A stretch of 64,000 nt of DNA from Corynebacterium minutissimum (GTDB lineage: Bacteria; Actinomycetota; Actinomycetes; Mycobacteriales; Mycobacteriaceae). The notes under the pieces were generated by a model. That model worked only from the letters and a program-made list of their open reading frames with translations. It ran no database searches and was not told the origin of the DNA. Each line of letters begins with the position of its first letter. Position 1 is the stretch's first letter. Below, in pieces: positions 29,865 to 39,225 of the stretch. The stretch covers positions 62,001-126,000 of the forward strand of contig NZ_LAYQ01000019.1 of NCBI RefSeq assembly GCF_000988205.1, in the 5' to 3' direction. A program made the position numbers and the translations under genes.

Positions 29865-31146
29865 CTAATCCAGCTCTTGGTTCAGCTCCTCGCGCACCTT
29901 GGTGATGATCGCGCCGAGGAAGCCCTGGCAGCCATCGGTGATGTCAGGGAATGTGGAGTCATCTTCGATGATGCCGAGTGTGAACAACAGGTCACGGGTG
30001 ATGGCGTGCGTGTAGTCGTATTCCGGGTTGAACTCCCATTCACCGCGGAACAAATGGACTAGTTCAAAGGAGAGCTGAGGAATGCCCTCCGGCTCGGCGT
30101 AGGCATAAGGGATGTTGTGCATGATGACCTGCGTGGCCCAGAGCGGATCGCTCATCGCCTTGCGGCCATATTTGGTGAGTTTGATCTGCGTCGTTGTGGT
30201 CTTGAGCCAATCCAGGTCCGTGAGGAATCCCCGCAGGTTCAGCAGCGGCTGGTGGTAGTCCTCGCGCTTGACCTCATCAAAATCATTGGGGCTGTTGAGG
30301 CCCTCTTTCAGGCGCGAGACAGCCGCTTGCTTCAGGTAGCCGGCCCCGGTGAGGCGCGGAAATTCTTCGATGACCTCGAGGTATTCGCGCACGCGTTGGC
30401 CTACGTGGGCGGCGATGGCGTCATCAAGCGCCGGCAGCTCATAGTCGGGCCGCAGCTCCGGGTAGGCCTCGTGGATTTCCGCGCGCCATTCCTCCAGCAT
30501 CTCCGAGGAGGGCACCGGGATGTCCTCGAAGGGTGTGGAGCGGAAAGGATCCAGGGGGAGATCCCCAGGCAGCGTGGGCTTGGTGCCGCCCTCCAGGTTG
30601 GCGGCCTCCGTGCCCATGGTGGCGAGGCGCTGCGCCACTGCCGGCGGGAAGAAGGTGGTGAGACGCTGGTGGATTTGGTCCAGTGTGTAGTTGGGGAAGA
30701 GCGCGAAGATGCGCTCCATGCTGTCGGTAGGAACAGCCATGTAGGCCATGGTTGCCTGGACATCGAGGACTACCTTGAACATCGCTTCGGCACTGCCCAG
30801 CTCGCTCATCAGATCGGGGCCCTCACCGGCGATGAGGCCGGAAGGCCCATGACGACGCGCGAGCTATCCGCCACGCTGATGCTAATATTCCATGCGCCGT
30901 CTGAAGGGTGGTAGTGCGCTACTTCCCGGAAAGTCTCGAAAAAGTCCTGGTCAATGATGCTGAGGACGTCGATCGGCGTGCCTTCCTCGCCCACGAGGAT
31001 TCCCGGATGAGAGGCTCAAGGCCGAGCGCGGCGTGGACGATGATCATCATCTCGCCCACGGTGACTTCCGCGGGGGCGGCGACGAAGCGGGACGTGGTGA
31101 AGAAGGGATTCTCCACGTCGATGCGGACGTTCCTAGCGAGGTTCAT
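29865..31146 (-). pseudogene. Protein of unknown function, frame broken twice
   Basis: Joined minus-strand frames give about 427 residues. Frame one is MNLARNVRIDVENPFFTTSRFVAAPAEVTVGEMMIIVHAALGLEP, frame two is PGILVGEEGTPIDVLSIIDQDFFETF through ADSSRVVMG, and frame three is LIAGEGPDLMSELGSAEAMFK to the C terminus EELNQELD. The first ~120 residues recall pRiA4b ORF-3-like proteins (beta strand, loop, VGEM helix), but the match is loose. The long C-terminal part is helical and unrecognised. Breaks near 31000 and 30845 each equal one missing base. The 314-residue downstream frame starting at 30809 is the longest uninterrupted piece. Low expression or artefact cannot be told apart here. Confidence 0.55.
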
Positions 31147-31173
31147 AGTGACCGACAGTATTAGAAAACTGTG

Positions 31174-32874
31174 CTAGCCGCGCGCCAAAGCTTCGCCCAC
31201 GCGCTTGCCAGAGTGGATGCATCCGCCGAGGAAGGTGCCTTCCAGCGCATTCTTGCCATGCATGCCGCCACCGCCGAAACCGGAGGCCTCACCGCAGGCA
31301 TAGAGGCCGGGGAGGGCCGAGCCATCGGGGTTGAGGCACTGGCCGTCCAGGTTGGTCTCCAGGCCACCGAGCGTCTTACGGGTGAGGAACTTCAGGCGCA
31401 CCGCGATGAGCGGCCCCTTGGACTCATCGAGGATGCGGTGCGGAGGAGCCACGCGGATGAGTTTGTCGCCGAGGAAGCTGCGGGCCACGCGCAGGTAGTT
31501 GACTTGGGCGTCTTTGCTGAAGGGATTATCCAGCTGAGAATCGCGGTCTTCCAGGACTTTTCGAAGTTGGGCCACATCAATGGTGGGGGAGCCCTCCGGT
31601 GAAATGCGGTTCATTCCAGTGACGAGGTCCTCCAGGTTGTCTTCCACCACCCAGTCGATTCCGTTCTCCATGAAGGCCTTGACGGCCACGTGCGTGCCGG
31701 GGCCCAGCTTGCCGGCGAGCTTCTTGAACTCCTTGTCCGTCAGGTCCGGGTTCTGCTCCGAGCCGGAGAAGATGAACTCCTTATCCACGATGGCCTGGTT
31801 GAGTACGAACCAGGAGTAGCCGTGCCCGGTCTGGCCAATGTGGGCGAGCGCGGCCAGGTTATCGGTGCCGGGGAAGAGATTGGTGGGCAGGCGGTTGCCT
31901 TCGGTGTCGAGCCACAGTGCCGACGGGCCGGGGATGATGCGGATGCCGTGGCCAGGCCAGATGGAATTCCAGTTGGTCATGCCCTCGGTGTAGGCCCACA
32001 TGCGGTCGGTGTTGACCACGGAGGCGCCGGCTTGTTGGGCGATGTCGATGCCGCGGCCGTCGACATGCGCTGGAACGCCCGTGACCAGTTCCTTCGGGCA
32101 TTCGCCCCAACGCTCAGTGGGCCACATCTTGCGTACCTTGTCCAGGTTGCCGCCGATGCCGCCGGTGGCGATGACCACGGCGGCGCCGCGGAGCTCAAAG
32201 TGCTTGACGACGTCCCTCGGGCTCGCCTCACCGCGCGGCTGGCTGGTGGGGGAGAGGACGCTGCCACGCACGCCGACGACCCGCGGATTGCCGGCGTCGT
32301 CGTTGTCGACGACGAGCTCATCCACGCGGTGGCGGAAATGGAATTCTACCTGGCCTTTTTCTTCTGCTTTAAGGAGTGGCTCACGGAAGACACGCACGAC
32401 CTCCGGGCCCGTGCCCCACGTGAGGTGGAAGCGCGGGACGGAATTGCCGTGGCCGGAGGCATCGCCGGAACCACGCTCGGCCCAGCCGATGGTGGGCAGG
32501 ACGTTGAGGCCTAGGCCCTTGAGGTAGCCGCGTTTTTCATTTGCGGCGAAGCGAACGTATTCGCGGCCCCATTTCTCGCCCCAGAAATCATGCCGGTCGT
32601 CATCGGTTACTGGGTCGTAGTCGGCGGAGTTGGCCCAGTCGCGCCAGGCCAAGTCTTCGGAGTCCTTGACCCGCATCATCTTCTGCTCGGGGGAGTCGAC
32701 ATAAAACAGCCCACCGAGAGACCAGAAGGCCTGGCCGCCCAGGTTATTGCGGTTTTCCTGCTCCAGGAAGATAACGTGCTTGCCGCCCTTGAGGGCCTCG
32801 TAGCCGGCGACCATGCCGGCGAGGCCGCTGCCGACGATGATGACGGAGCCAGTGACCGAGTTAGTTTCTTTCAT
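31174..32874 (-). CDS. FAD-binding dehydrogenase (Rv0785-like, ketosteroid-dehydrogenase superfamily)
   Basis: A 566-residue flavoprotein. The N-terminal dinucleotide fold SVIIVGSGLAGMVAGYEALKGG binds FAD ADP (GxGxxG). NNLGGQAFWSLGGLF and the later VVIATGGIGG are FAD_binding_2 family blocks, and PGLYACGEASGFGGGGMHGKNALEGTFLGG is the C-terminal FAD-contact block of fumarate-reductase / 3-ketosteroid dehydrogenase relatives. It resembles mycobacterial Rv0785, whose substrate is unsettled. No signal peptide is seen. It lies between an unknown gene and the phenylacetate cluster, on the same strand as paaZ but 77 bp away, so it may or may not belong to that regulon. Confidence 0.83.
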   Translation of the reverse strand: MKETNSVTGSVIIVGSGLAGMVAGYEALKGGKHVIFLEQENRNNLGGQAFWSLGGLFYVDSPEQKMMRVKDSEDLAWRDWANSADYDPVTDDDRHDFWGEKWGREYVRFAANEKRGYLKGLGLNVLPTIGWAERGSGDASGHGNSVPRFHLTWGTGPEVVRVFREPLLKAEEKGQVEFHFRHRVDELVVDNDDAGNPRVVGVRGSVLSPTSQPRGEASPRDVVKHFELRGAAVVIATGGIGGNLDKVRKMWPTERWGECPKELVTGVPAHVDGRGIDIAQQAGASVVNTDRMWAYTEGMTNWNSIWPGHGIRIIPGPSALWLDTEGNRLPTNLFPGTDNLAALAHIGQTGHGYSWFVLNQAIVDKEFIFSGSEQNPDLTDKEFKKLAGKLGPGTHVAVKAFMENGIDWVVEDNLEDLVTGMNRISPEGSPTIDVAQLRKVLEDRDSQLDNPFSKDAQVNYLRVARSFLGDKLIRVAPPHRILDESKGPLIAVRLKFLTRKTLGGLETNLDGQCLNPDGSALPGLYACGEASGFGGGGMHGKNALEGTFLGGCIHSGKRVGEALARG

Positions 32875-32951
32875 GACAGTAATGATAAAAGAAACCGACC
32901 TCGATTGTGTGACTTGGCTCGCACAAAATCGTCTTCACGGCGAGGTATGAC

Positions 32952-35012
32952 CTAGGCGTAGGTCGTGTTGACCTTCTCCACGAGGGTGAGGACGTCGTAG
33001 GTCGCCACAATCTCATCCTCCTGGTTGTAGAGCACGGCGTCCCAGCACACCTCACCGTAGTCATCAGTAACGCGCGGGGTGATGCGCTTGGCGGTCAGCT
33101 CCACGCGGATCGAATCGTCATAGGTCACTGGCGTAATGAAGCGCAGGTTCTCCAGCCCGTAGTTGGCCAGGACCGGGCCCGGGGCGGGCTCCACGAAGAG
33201 GCCAGCGGCCCAGGAAACCAGCAGGTAGCCGTGTGCGACGCGGCGTGGGAAGAAGGGGTTGGCGGTGGCGGCTTCCTCGTCTGTGTGGGCGTAGAAGGTA
33301 TCGCCGGTCTTCTCTGCGAACTCGAGGATTTCCTCGAGGGAGACGTGGCGCAGATCGGAGGCGAACTGGTCGCCGATCTGCAGTGTGGCCAGGTCTTTGC
33401 GGAAGGGGTGGGTGCCCTGGCCGTTCTCCACGTCGGCGCGGGTGACGCGCTGCACGGCGGCGCCGCGGTGCCATTGGCCGGTGATGGCGGTGAGATGATC
33501 CGGGGTTCCCTGGACGGCGGTGCGCTGCATGTAATGCAGGATGCCGCGCACGCCACCCAGCTCCTCACCGCCTCCGGCGCGGCCCGGCCCACCGTGGACG
33601 AGGTGCGGGAGGGGAGAGCCGTGGCCGGTCGAGGTCTTCGCATCATCGCGGTCGAGGAAGTGCAGGCGGCCGTGGTGGGCGGCGATGCTGAGGGCATACT
33701 CGCGGGCGAGCTGCGGGTCGTGCGTAATGACGGAGGCGACCAAGGAACCGGAGCCCAGGGCGGCGAGCTCGATGGCCTCGGCGGGGGAGTCGTAGCCCAG
33801 GAAGGAGACGACGGGGCCGAAGGCCTCGGTGTCGTGCACGGCCGGGGCACGGTTATCGGCAAAGCGCAGGATGGTGGGGTTGAAGAAGGCACCCTCGGCC
33901 TCCTCGCCACCGTAGACCACTTCGCCGCCGCCTGCCTTGAGCTTCTCGACGGCCTCCGCGACATCTGCCTTCTGATCCGCGGAGACCAGCGGGCCCATGG
34001 TGGCGGAGGGATCGCGCGGATCGCCCACGACGACCTTGTCGCGCAGGCGTGCGCTGAGGGCTTCGATGGTGGCGTCGACAAGCGCATGCGGAACGATGGC
34101 GCGGCGGATGGCTGTACACTTCTGGCCCGCCTTCGAGGTCATCTCGCCGAAGACTGCCTTGACGAAGGCCTCGAACTCTGGGGAATCCGCGGTGACATCT
34201 GCGCCGAGGATGGCGGCGTTGAGGGAGTCCGCTTCCGCGCTGAACTGGATGCCGCCCTCGATGACGTTGCGGTGTGCGCGCAGGGTGTTCGAGGTGTCGG
34301 CGGAGCCGGTAAAGGCTACGTGATCGCGGTAATCCAGGTGATCCAGCAGGTCGCGGGCGGAGCCGGAGATGAGCTGCAGGCTGCCTTCGGGCAGGATTCC
34401 GGAATCGATCATGAGGCGCACGCAGGCTGCGGTGATGTAGCCGGTCGGCGTGGCGGGCTTAACAATGGAGGGCACGCCCGCGATGAAGGCCGGGGCGAAC
34501 TTCTCCAGCATGCCCCAGACGGGGAAGTTGAAGGCGTTGATCTGCACCGCGACGCCGGGGATGGAGGTGTAGATGTGGCGGCCAATGAAGGAGCCGTCCT
34601 TGGAAAAGACCTCTGCCTCGCCATCCGGCATGACGGTGGAGTTGGGCATCTCGCGGCGGCCCTTCGAGGAGAAGGTGAACATGGTGGAGATACCGCCGTC
34701 GATATCGACGAAGTTATCGCGCTTATTGGCGCCGGCCTTATTGGCCAGTTCGTAGAGCTCTTCGCGGTGGTCTTGGAGGTAGATCGCCAGCTCCTTGAGC
34801 TTGAGGGCGCGCTCGTGGAAGGTGAGCTTCTGTAGCCCTTCGCGCCCGGTGCTGCGGGCGTAGTCGATGGCACCGGCGATGTCGAGACCTTCGGCGCTAA
34901 CCCTGGCGACGACGTCACCGGTGGAGGCGTCGTGCACCTCCGCAACGCGCGAAGGGTTGTCCGGGGTGAGCCACTGGCCGGAGAGGTAGCTGGGGACGAG
35001 GGCTTCAGTCAT
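32952..35012 (-). CDS. paaZ: Bifunctional oxepin-CoA hydrolase / 3-oxo-5,6-dehydrosuberyl-CoA semialdehyde dehydrogenase PaaZ
   Basis: The ring-opening enzyme of the phenylacetyl-CoA pathway, 686 residues. The N-terminal aldehyde dehydrogenase domain (about 1-520) has NAFNFPVWGMLEKFAPA, the catalytic Cys in KAGQKCTAIRRAIVP and FGPVVSFLGY. The C-terminal MaoC-like hydratase domain (about 540-680) has FFPRRVAHGYLLVSWAAGLFV and NYGLENLRFITPVTYDDSI. It is divergent from a thioesterase gene, with a PaaR-like operator between them. It is separated from the main paa operon by that thioesterase gene, as an independent transcription unit. Confidence 0.94.
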   Translation of the reverse strand: MTEALVPSYLSGQWLTPDNPSRVAEVHDASTGDVVARVSAEGLDIAGAIDYARSTGREGLQKLTFHERALKLKELAIYLQDHREELYELANKAGANKRDNFVDIDGGISTMFTFSSKGRREMPNSTVMPDGEAEVFSKDGSFIGRHIYTSIPGVAVQINAFNFPVWGMLEKFAPAFIAGVPSIVKPATPTGYITAACVRLMIDSGILPEGSLQLISGSARDLLDHLDYRDHVAFTGSADTSNTLRAHRNVIEGGIQFSAEADSLNAAILGADVTADSPEFEAFVKAVFGEMTSKAGQKCTAIRRAIVPHALVDATIEALSARLRDKVVVGDPRDPSATMGPLVSADQKADVAEAVEKLKAGGGEVVYGGEEAEGAFFNPTILRFADNRAPAVHDTEAFGPVVSFLGYDSPAEAIELAALGSGSLVASVITHDPQLAREYALSIAAHHGRLHFLDRDDAKTSTGHGSPLPHLVHGGPGRAGGGEELGGVRGILHYMQRTAVQGTPDHLTAITGQWHRGAAVQRVTRADVENGQGTHPFRKDLATLQIGDQFASDLRHVSLEEILEFAEKTGDTFYAHTDEEAATANPFFPRRVAHGYLLVSWAAGLFVEPAPGPVLANYGLENLRFITPVTYDDSIRVELTAKRITPRVTDDYGEVCWDAVLYNQEDEIVATYDVLTLVEKVNTTYA

Positions 35013-35036
35013 GGCGAAAAGTTTGGCCTTTCCATT

Positions 35037-35058
35037 AGTTTCCGAACGGTTGGTCAGT
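35037..35058. promoter_or_regulatory. PaaR-like operator between paaZ and the thioesterase gene
   Basis: The 22-bp site reads, on the minus strand, ACTGACCAACCG then TTCGGAAACT, against the remembered C. glutamicum PaaR consensus with half-sites ACTNACCG and CGGTNAGT around a central CG. It lies 25-46 bp upstream of the paaZ ATG and also upstream of the divergent gene at 35115. Confidence 0.68.
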
Positions 35059-35114
35059 AAATACAGGCTAGTATAGTCTGCGTCACATTTCTAGGAGTAA
35101 GTAAGGAGCACGGC

Positions 35115-35522
35115 ATGGCCGCAGAGGTATGGAAGATTCAGTTGGGTGAGCTGGATAAGAAGATGGGGGTAGAAATCCTGGAAGAGTCAGCCGAGCGGGT
35201 GGTGGCCACCATGCCGGTTGAGGGCAATACCCAATCCTTCGGTCTGCTCCACGGTGGTGCCATGGCCTGCCTAGCGGAGGCCGTCGGCAGCTGGGCGGCG
35301 GTGATCCACGCCTCGACGCTGGGCAAGGTCGCCGTGGGCGTGGATATCAACGCGACGCACCACGCTTCCGGGCGCTCGGGTCTGGTGACGGCGACGGCCA
35401 CCGCCATCAAGCTGGGTAAGACGCTGTGCTCCCACGAGATCGTCATTACAGATGACGAGGGGAGGAGGCTGTGCACGGCGCGTATTACCAACGCGCTCGT
35501 GGCTCCTAAAAATAAGAACTAA
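35115..35522 (+). CDS. Hotdog-fold acyl-CoA thioesterase
   Basis: A 135-residue hotdog thioesterase (4HBT family, YdiI/PaaI-like). It shows GLLHGGAMACLAEAVGSWAA with the catalytic Glu in the hotdog helix, then VAVGVDINATHHASGRSG and GKTLCSHEIVITDDEGRRLCTARIT. Such enzymes hydrolyse stalled CoA thioesters. It is the second thioesterase of the cluster (the other, nearer PaaI proper, is at 43218-43676) and is divergent from paaZ over a PaaR-like site, so it is probably co-regulated and acts as a CoA-recovery valve. The ATG at 35115 has an upstream AAGTAAGGAG ribosome site. Confidence 0.85.
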   Translation: MAAEVWKIQLGELDKKMGVEILEESAERVVATMPVEGNTQSFGLLHGGAMACLAEAVGSWAAVIHASTLGKVAVGVDINATHHASGRSGLVTATATAIKLGKTLCSHEIVITDDEGRRLCTARITNALVAPKNKN

Positions 35523-35533
35523 GGGCGCGTGCC

Positions 35534-36385
35534 TTAATCCGAGTAGTCGTAGAAGCCCTTGCCGGACTTGCGGCCCAGCTCGCCGCGGGCGACCATGTCG
35601 CGCATGAGCTGCGGCGGGCTAAAGCGCTCACCCAACTGGGATTCGAGGTATTCGGCGATGCCGAGGCGCACATCCAAGCCCACGATATCGGTCAGCTCCA
35701 GCGGGCCGATGGGGAACTTGTAGCCCAGCACCATGGCGTTGTCGATATCGCGCGGGGAGGCCACGCCTTCCTCGACCATGCGGATAGCTTCAAGGGCAAT
35801 GGCCACGCCGAGGCGGGAGGAGGCGAAGCCCGGGGCATCCTTAACCACCACCGCGGTCTTGCCCAGGCCCTCGACCCAGCCCTTGGCGGTGTCCACGAGT
35901 GCATCAGGGGTGGACTCGGCGACGACCACCTCCACCAGCTTGGAGGCCGGAACCGGGTTGAAGAAGTGCAGGCCGATGACGTCGTTGGGGATGCTCTCTG
36001 CCAGCTGGGACACCGATAGTGAGGAGGTATTGGTGGCGACGACGGCTTGCGGGGCGGCTTCGGCGATATCCTTAAAGGCGGCCACCTTGAGATCCATCGA
36101 CTCCGGAACTGCCTCAACCACGAGGTCAAAGCCGGCAAAGGCGGAGGCTGCGGTGGACAAGCTGAGACGCTCATCCCAGGATTCGAAGGTGCCTTCCGCG
36201 CCGCGGTCGAGGGAGCCGCGGATGGCCTTGTGCACGCGCTCGCGGGCGGCGGCCACGGCGTCATCGTTGATATCCACCACGGTCACGGACGCGCCGGCGG
36301 CCAGGAAGGCGTGAGCGATGCCTGCGCCCATACGGCCGCCGCCGAGCACGCCGACCTTGGCAGGAACCTGCAGTACTGAGGACAT
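35534..36385 (-). CDS. paaH: 3-hydroxyacyl-CoA dehydrogenase PaaH
   Basis: A 283-residue NAD-dependent 3-hydroxyacyl/3-hydroxybutyryl-CoA dehydrogenase. The Rossmann motif VGVLGGGRMGAGIAHAFLAAG starts at about residue 11. NTSSLSVSQLAESIPNDVIGLHFFNPVPASKLVEVV carries the catalytic His (HFFNP), and KSGKGFYDYSD closes the protein. In the pathway it oxidises 3-hydroxyadipyl-CoA to 3-oxoadipyl-CoA. ATG 36385 gives family length; a 29-nt gap separates it from paaF upstream. It is the last gene of the paaABCDEGJFH operon on the minus strand. Confidence 0.92.
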   Translation of the reverse strand: MSSVLQVPAKVGVLGGGRMGAGIAHAFLAAGASVTVVDINDDAVAAARERVHKAIRGSLDRGAEGTFESWDERLSLSTAASAFAGFDLVVEAVPESMDLKVAAFKDIAEAAPQAVVATNTSSLSVSQLAESIPNDVIGLHFFNPVPASKLVEVVVAESTPDALVDTAKGWVEGLGKTAVVVKDAPGFASSRLGVAIALEAIRMVEEGVASPRDIDNAMVLGYKFPIGPLELTDIVGLDVRLGIAEYLESQLGERFSPPQLMRDMVARGELGRKSGKGFYDYSD

Positions 36386-36413
36386 GAGTTGAATCTCCTT
36401 GTGAGTGGAAGGT

Positions 36414-37181
36414 TTACTTTTTGCGGTCCAGGAAGGCCTGCATCCGCTCAAACTTGGCGGGGGACTCAAAGAGCACGGCCTGGGCGATGTTATCCACCGC
36501 CGGGTGCGCTGCATCTGGCATGGCGATGAGCTGCTTGGTCAGGCGCACGGCGAGCGGGTCCTGCTGGGCGATGCGCCCGGCTAGTTCCAGGGCGCCGTCG
36601 ACAAGCGCATCCGGCTCATGCAGCTCGCTGACCAGGTGGTTGGTCAGTGCTTCCTCGCCGTTGAGGATGCGCCCGGCCAGCAGGATCTCCTTCGCCAGCG
36701 GGGTACCCACGCACTCCTTGAGGCGCCAGGTGGCACCAGCGGCTGCGGCGATACCTAGGCCGGCTTCGGGCTGGCCAAACTTGGCAAAAGGAGTGGACAC
36801 GCGGAAGTCAGCGGCCAGGGCCAGCTCCAATCCGCCGCCGAGAGCGTAGCCATCCACCGCCGCGATGACGGGGGCGGGAAGGGAGGCGATGCGGTGGAAG
36901 ATGCCGGAGTTGATGCCGCGGAGGGCATCCTCGCGGCGGCGCTCACGAAGCTGCGCGATGTCTGCCCCGGAAGCGAAGATCCCGCGAGGGCCCTTGGACG
37001 TATCTACGGTGCAGCCGGTGATGATGAGGATGCGGGGATCGGACTCGAGCTGCGCGCACAGCTCGTGGAACTCAGCCACCATCTGCTCATCGATGGCGTT
37101 GCGCACCTCGGGGCGGTTGAGCTTGGCGACGACAATCTCGTCGTTCTCGCCGCGCGTTGAAATCTCAATGGCAGTAGTCAT
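36414..37181 (-). CDS. paaF: Enoyl-CoA hydratase PaaF
   Basis: A 255-residue crotonase-fold hydratase that hydrates 2,3-dehydroadipyl-CoA. The oxyanion-hole block is GIFASGADIAQLRE (about 68) and the catalytic region is AVDGYALGGGLELALAADFRV (about 108), with two Glu positions near GQPEAGLGI. Crotonase signature and length are standard. It begins directly after paaJ (stop of paaJ and start of paaF abut at 37181/37182), so the two are coupled. Assigned PaaF rather than PaaG because the other crotonase in the operon has the isomerase-like active site. Confidence 0.9.
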   Translation of the reverse strand: MTTAIEISTRGENDEIVVAKLNRPEVRNAIDEQMVAEFHELCAQLESDPRILIITGCTVDTSKGPRGIFASGADIAQLRERRREDALRGINSGIFHRIASLPAPVIAAVDGYALGGGLELALAADFRVSTPFAKFGQPEAGLGIAAAAGATWRLKECVGTPLAKEILLAGRILNGEEALTNHLVSELHEPDALVDGALELAGRIAQQDPLAVRLTKQLIAMPDAAHPAVDNIAQAVLFESPAKFERMQAFLDRKK

Positions 37182-38378
37182 TTACACCCTCTCAATCGCA
37201 ATCGCGGTGCCCTGGCCCACGCCCACGCACATGGTGGCGATGCCGCGGCTCAACCCGTCCGTTTCCAGGCGGTTGAGCAGGGTCAAGGTGATACGGGAAC
37301 CGGAGGAACCCAGCGGGTGGCCCAGCGCGATGGCGCCGCCCCACGCGTTGACCTTGTCCTCATCCAAGCCCAGCTCGCGGATGCAGGCGATGGACTGTGA
37401 GGCAAAAGCTTCGTTGAGCTCGACGGCGTCCACGCTATCCAGCTCCCAGCCGGCGCGCTCGAGCACGTCGCGGGTTGCCGGGATGGGGCCGGTGCCCATG
37501 ATCTCCGGGCGCACACCGCGCGCGGAGTTGGCCACCACGCGGGCGCGGGCGGTCAGGTTGTGCTTTTCAAGTGCCTCGTCGGAGGCGACAATGACGCAGG
37601 AGGCACCGTCGTTCAGCGAGGAGGCGTTCCCCGCCGTGGTGACGTCACCCAGGGAGGTCACCGGGCGCAGCTTGGCCAAGACCTCCATCGTGGTGCCCGC
37701 GCGGGGGCCTTCGTCGGTGTCGACGACGGTGACGTTGCCCTTGCGGTCGGTGACCTCGATGGGCACGATCTCCCTGGCGAACTTGCCGGCCTCGATAGCA
37801 GCGAGCGCCCGCTCCTGGGAACGCACGGCGAAGGCGTCGGCTTCCTCGCGGCTAATGCCGAAGACGTTGGCCACCTCCTCGGCGGTCTCCGGCATGGAGT
37901 AGGTCATCTTCTCCTGCTCCGCGAACTTTGGGTTGGCAAAACGCCAGCCAATGGAGGTATCAAAAACCTGGCCTGGCTTGGCAAAAGGCTTGCTAGGCTT
38001 CTCCATGACCCAGGGCGCGCGGGACATGGATTCGACGCCACCGGCGATGACAATATCCGCCTGGCCGGACTCCACGAGGGCGGTGGCCAGGGCAATCGAG
38101 GACATGCCCGAAGCGCACAGACGGTTGACCGTCATCCCGGGAACGGTGTCCGGGAACCCGGCGAGCAGCCAGGACATGCGGGCAACGTTGCGGTTCTCCT
38201 CGCCGGCGCCGTTGGCGTTGCCGATGATGACTTCATCCACCGCGGAAGGGTCAAGCCCGGCCTCCTCCACCGTCTTCTTGATGGCGGTGGCCATGAGGTC
38301 ATCTGGGCGAACCGAGGACAGTGCGCCGCCGTAGCGGCCCACGGGGGTGCGGAATCCGGAAACGAGGTAAGCGGTCAT
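37182..38378 (-). CDS. paaJ: 3-oxoadipyl-CoA / acetyl-CoA C-acyltransferase PaaJ
   Basis: A 398-residue thiolase cleaving 3-oxoadipyl-CoA (and the C8 intermediate) to acetyl-CoA and succinyl-CoA or dehydroadipyl-CoA. The acyl-enzyme Cys is in MTVNRLCASGMSSIALAT (about 90). NEAFASQSIACIRELGL holds the catalytic NEAF motif, WGGAIALGHPLGSSGSRI the catalytic His, and ATMCVGVGQGTAIAIERV the second Cys. Start GTCATGTTT region at 38378 follows a 59-bp gap from paaG. The residues needed for catalysis are all present. Confidence 0.93.
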   Translation of the reverse strand: MTAYLVSGFRTPVGRYGGALSSVRPDDLMATAIKKTVEEAGLDPSAVDEVIIGNANGAGEENRNVARMSWLLAGFPDTVPGMTVNRLCASGMSSIALATALVESGQADIVIAGGVESMSRAPWVMEKPSKPFAKPGQVFDTSIGWRFANPKFAEQEKMTYSMPETAEEVANVFGISREEADAFAVRSQERALAAIEAGKFAREIVPIEVTDRKGNVTVVDTDEGPRAGTTMEVLAKLRPVTSLGDVTTAGNASSLNDGASCVIVASDEALEKHNLTARARVVANSARGVRPEIMGTGPIPATRDVLERAGWELDSVDAVELNEAFASQSIACIRELGLDEDKVNAWGGAIALGHPLGSSGSRITLTLLNRLETDGLSRGIATMCVGVGQGTAIAIERV

Positions 38379-38437
38379 GTTTTTCCTTAACTATCTGTGT
38401 GTATTGCGCTGTGTGAACTGCGTGCTGCGCTGGTGGT

Positions 38438-39214
38438 CTAACGTCCGTGGAAGACCGGCGGACGCTTCTCGTTAAAAGCGGCGAAGCCTTCGTAGTAGTC
38501 CTCGGTATCGCAGAGTTTTCCTTGGGCGATGTTCTCGGCATCGACGCTGGCCCACAAACCGGTGCCGTTGTCACGGATGTCCTGGACCAGGGTGCGGCTG
38601 GTGAGAAAAGCTTGGGTGGCGCCGCGGGCTGCGCGCTGGGCGACGCCCCGGGTAAACTCCAGCAGCTCCTCTGCTGGTAGCGCGCGGGAGAAGAGGCCAG
38701 CGCGCACCGCTTCCGCACCGGAGATGAGTTCGCCGGTGATGATGAGGTCCATCGCGCGGTGTGTGCCGAGGCGTTCGACGAAGAGGGAGTGCCCGCCCGA
38801 ATCCAGGGTGGCGCCCAGGTTGGCAAACGGGGAGCCGAACTTGGCGTCTTCGGCGACGTAGACGACGTCACAGGCCAAGGCGAGGCCAAGGCCCACGCCG
38901 AGGCAGGGCCCGTGCACGGCGGCAAAGGTGGGGGCGGGGAAGTTATCGATCTTCTTGAGCACCGGGGTAACCACGCCTGCGAGGTATGCGGTGGCGTCGT
39001 CTTCGCGCGGGTTGAGCCCCTTGATGTTGCGGCCGGCGCAGAAACCCTTACCTTCGCCCCGCAAGATGAGCGCGCGGGGGCTAAGCTGCGCGGCCTCATC
39101 GAGCGCGCGGGAGAGCTCGGCGAGATCTTCTTCTGCTAGGGAATTGATGGCCTTTGGGTTGTTGAGCACGAGCTCAACGACCCCGGCTTCGGCGTCGTGG
39201 TGCAGGTCGATCAT
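38438..39214 (-). CDS. paaG: 2-(1,2-epoxy-1,2-dihydrophenyl)acetyl-CoA isomerase PaaG
   Basis: A 258-residue crotonase-fold isomerase that converts the epoxide of phenylacetyl-CoA to oxepin-CoA. The oxyanion-hole block is GKGFCAGRNIKGLNPREDD (about 55). FAAVHGPCLGVGLGLALACDVVYVAEDAKFGSPFANLG (about 95-135) includes the Asp in the isomerase position (NLGATLDSGGHSL) expected of PaaG. C terminus YYEGFAAFNEKRPPVFHGR is a PaaG hallmark. It follows paaE by 11 bp, so it is part of the same transcript. Confidence 0.92.
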   Translation of the reverse strand: MIDLHHDAEAGVVELVLNNPKAINSLAEEDLAELSRALDEAAQLSPRALILRGEGKGFCAGRNIKGLNPREDDATAYLAGVVTPVLKKIDNFPAPTFAAVHGPCLGVGLGLALACDVVYVAEDAKFGSPFANLGATLDSGGHSLFVERLGTHRAMDLIITGELISGAEAVRAGLFSRALPAEELLEFTRGVAQRAARGATQAFLTSRTLVQDIRDNGTGLWASVDAENIAQGKLCDTEDYYEGFAAFNEKRPPVFHGR

Positions 39215-39225
39215 GGATGTTTCTC

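Noticed and set aside
33231..34835. A 534-codon + strand frame opposite paaZ
   Set aside because: Antisense to a complete enzyme with both domains intact; low complexity composition.
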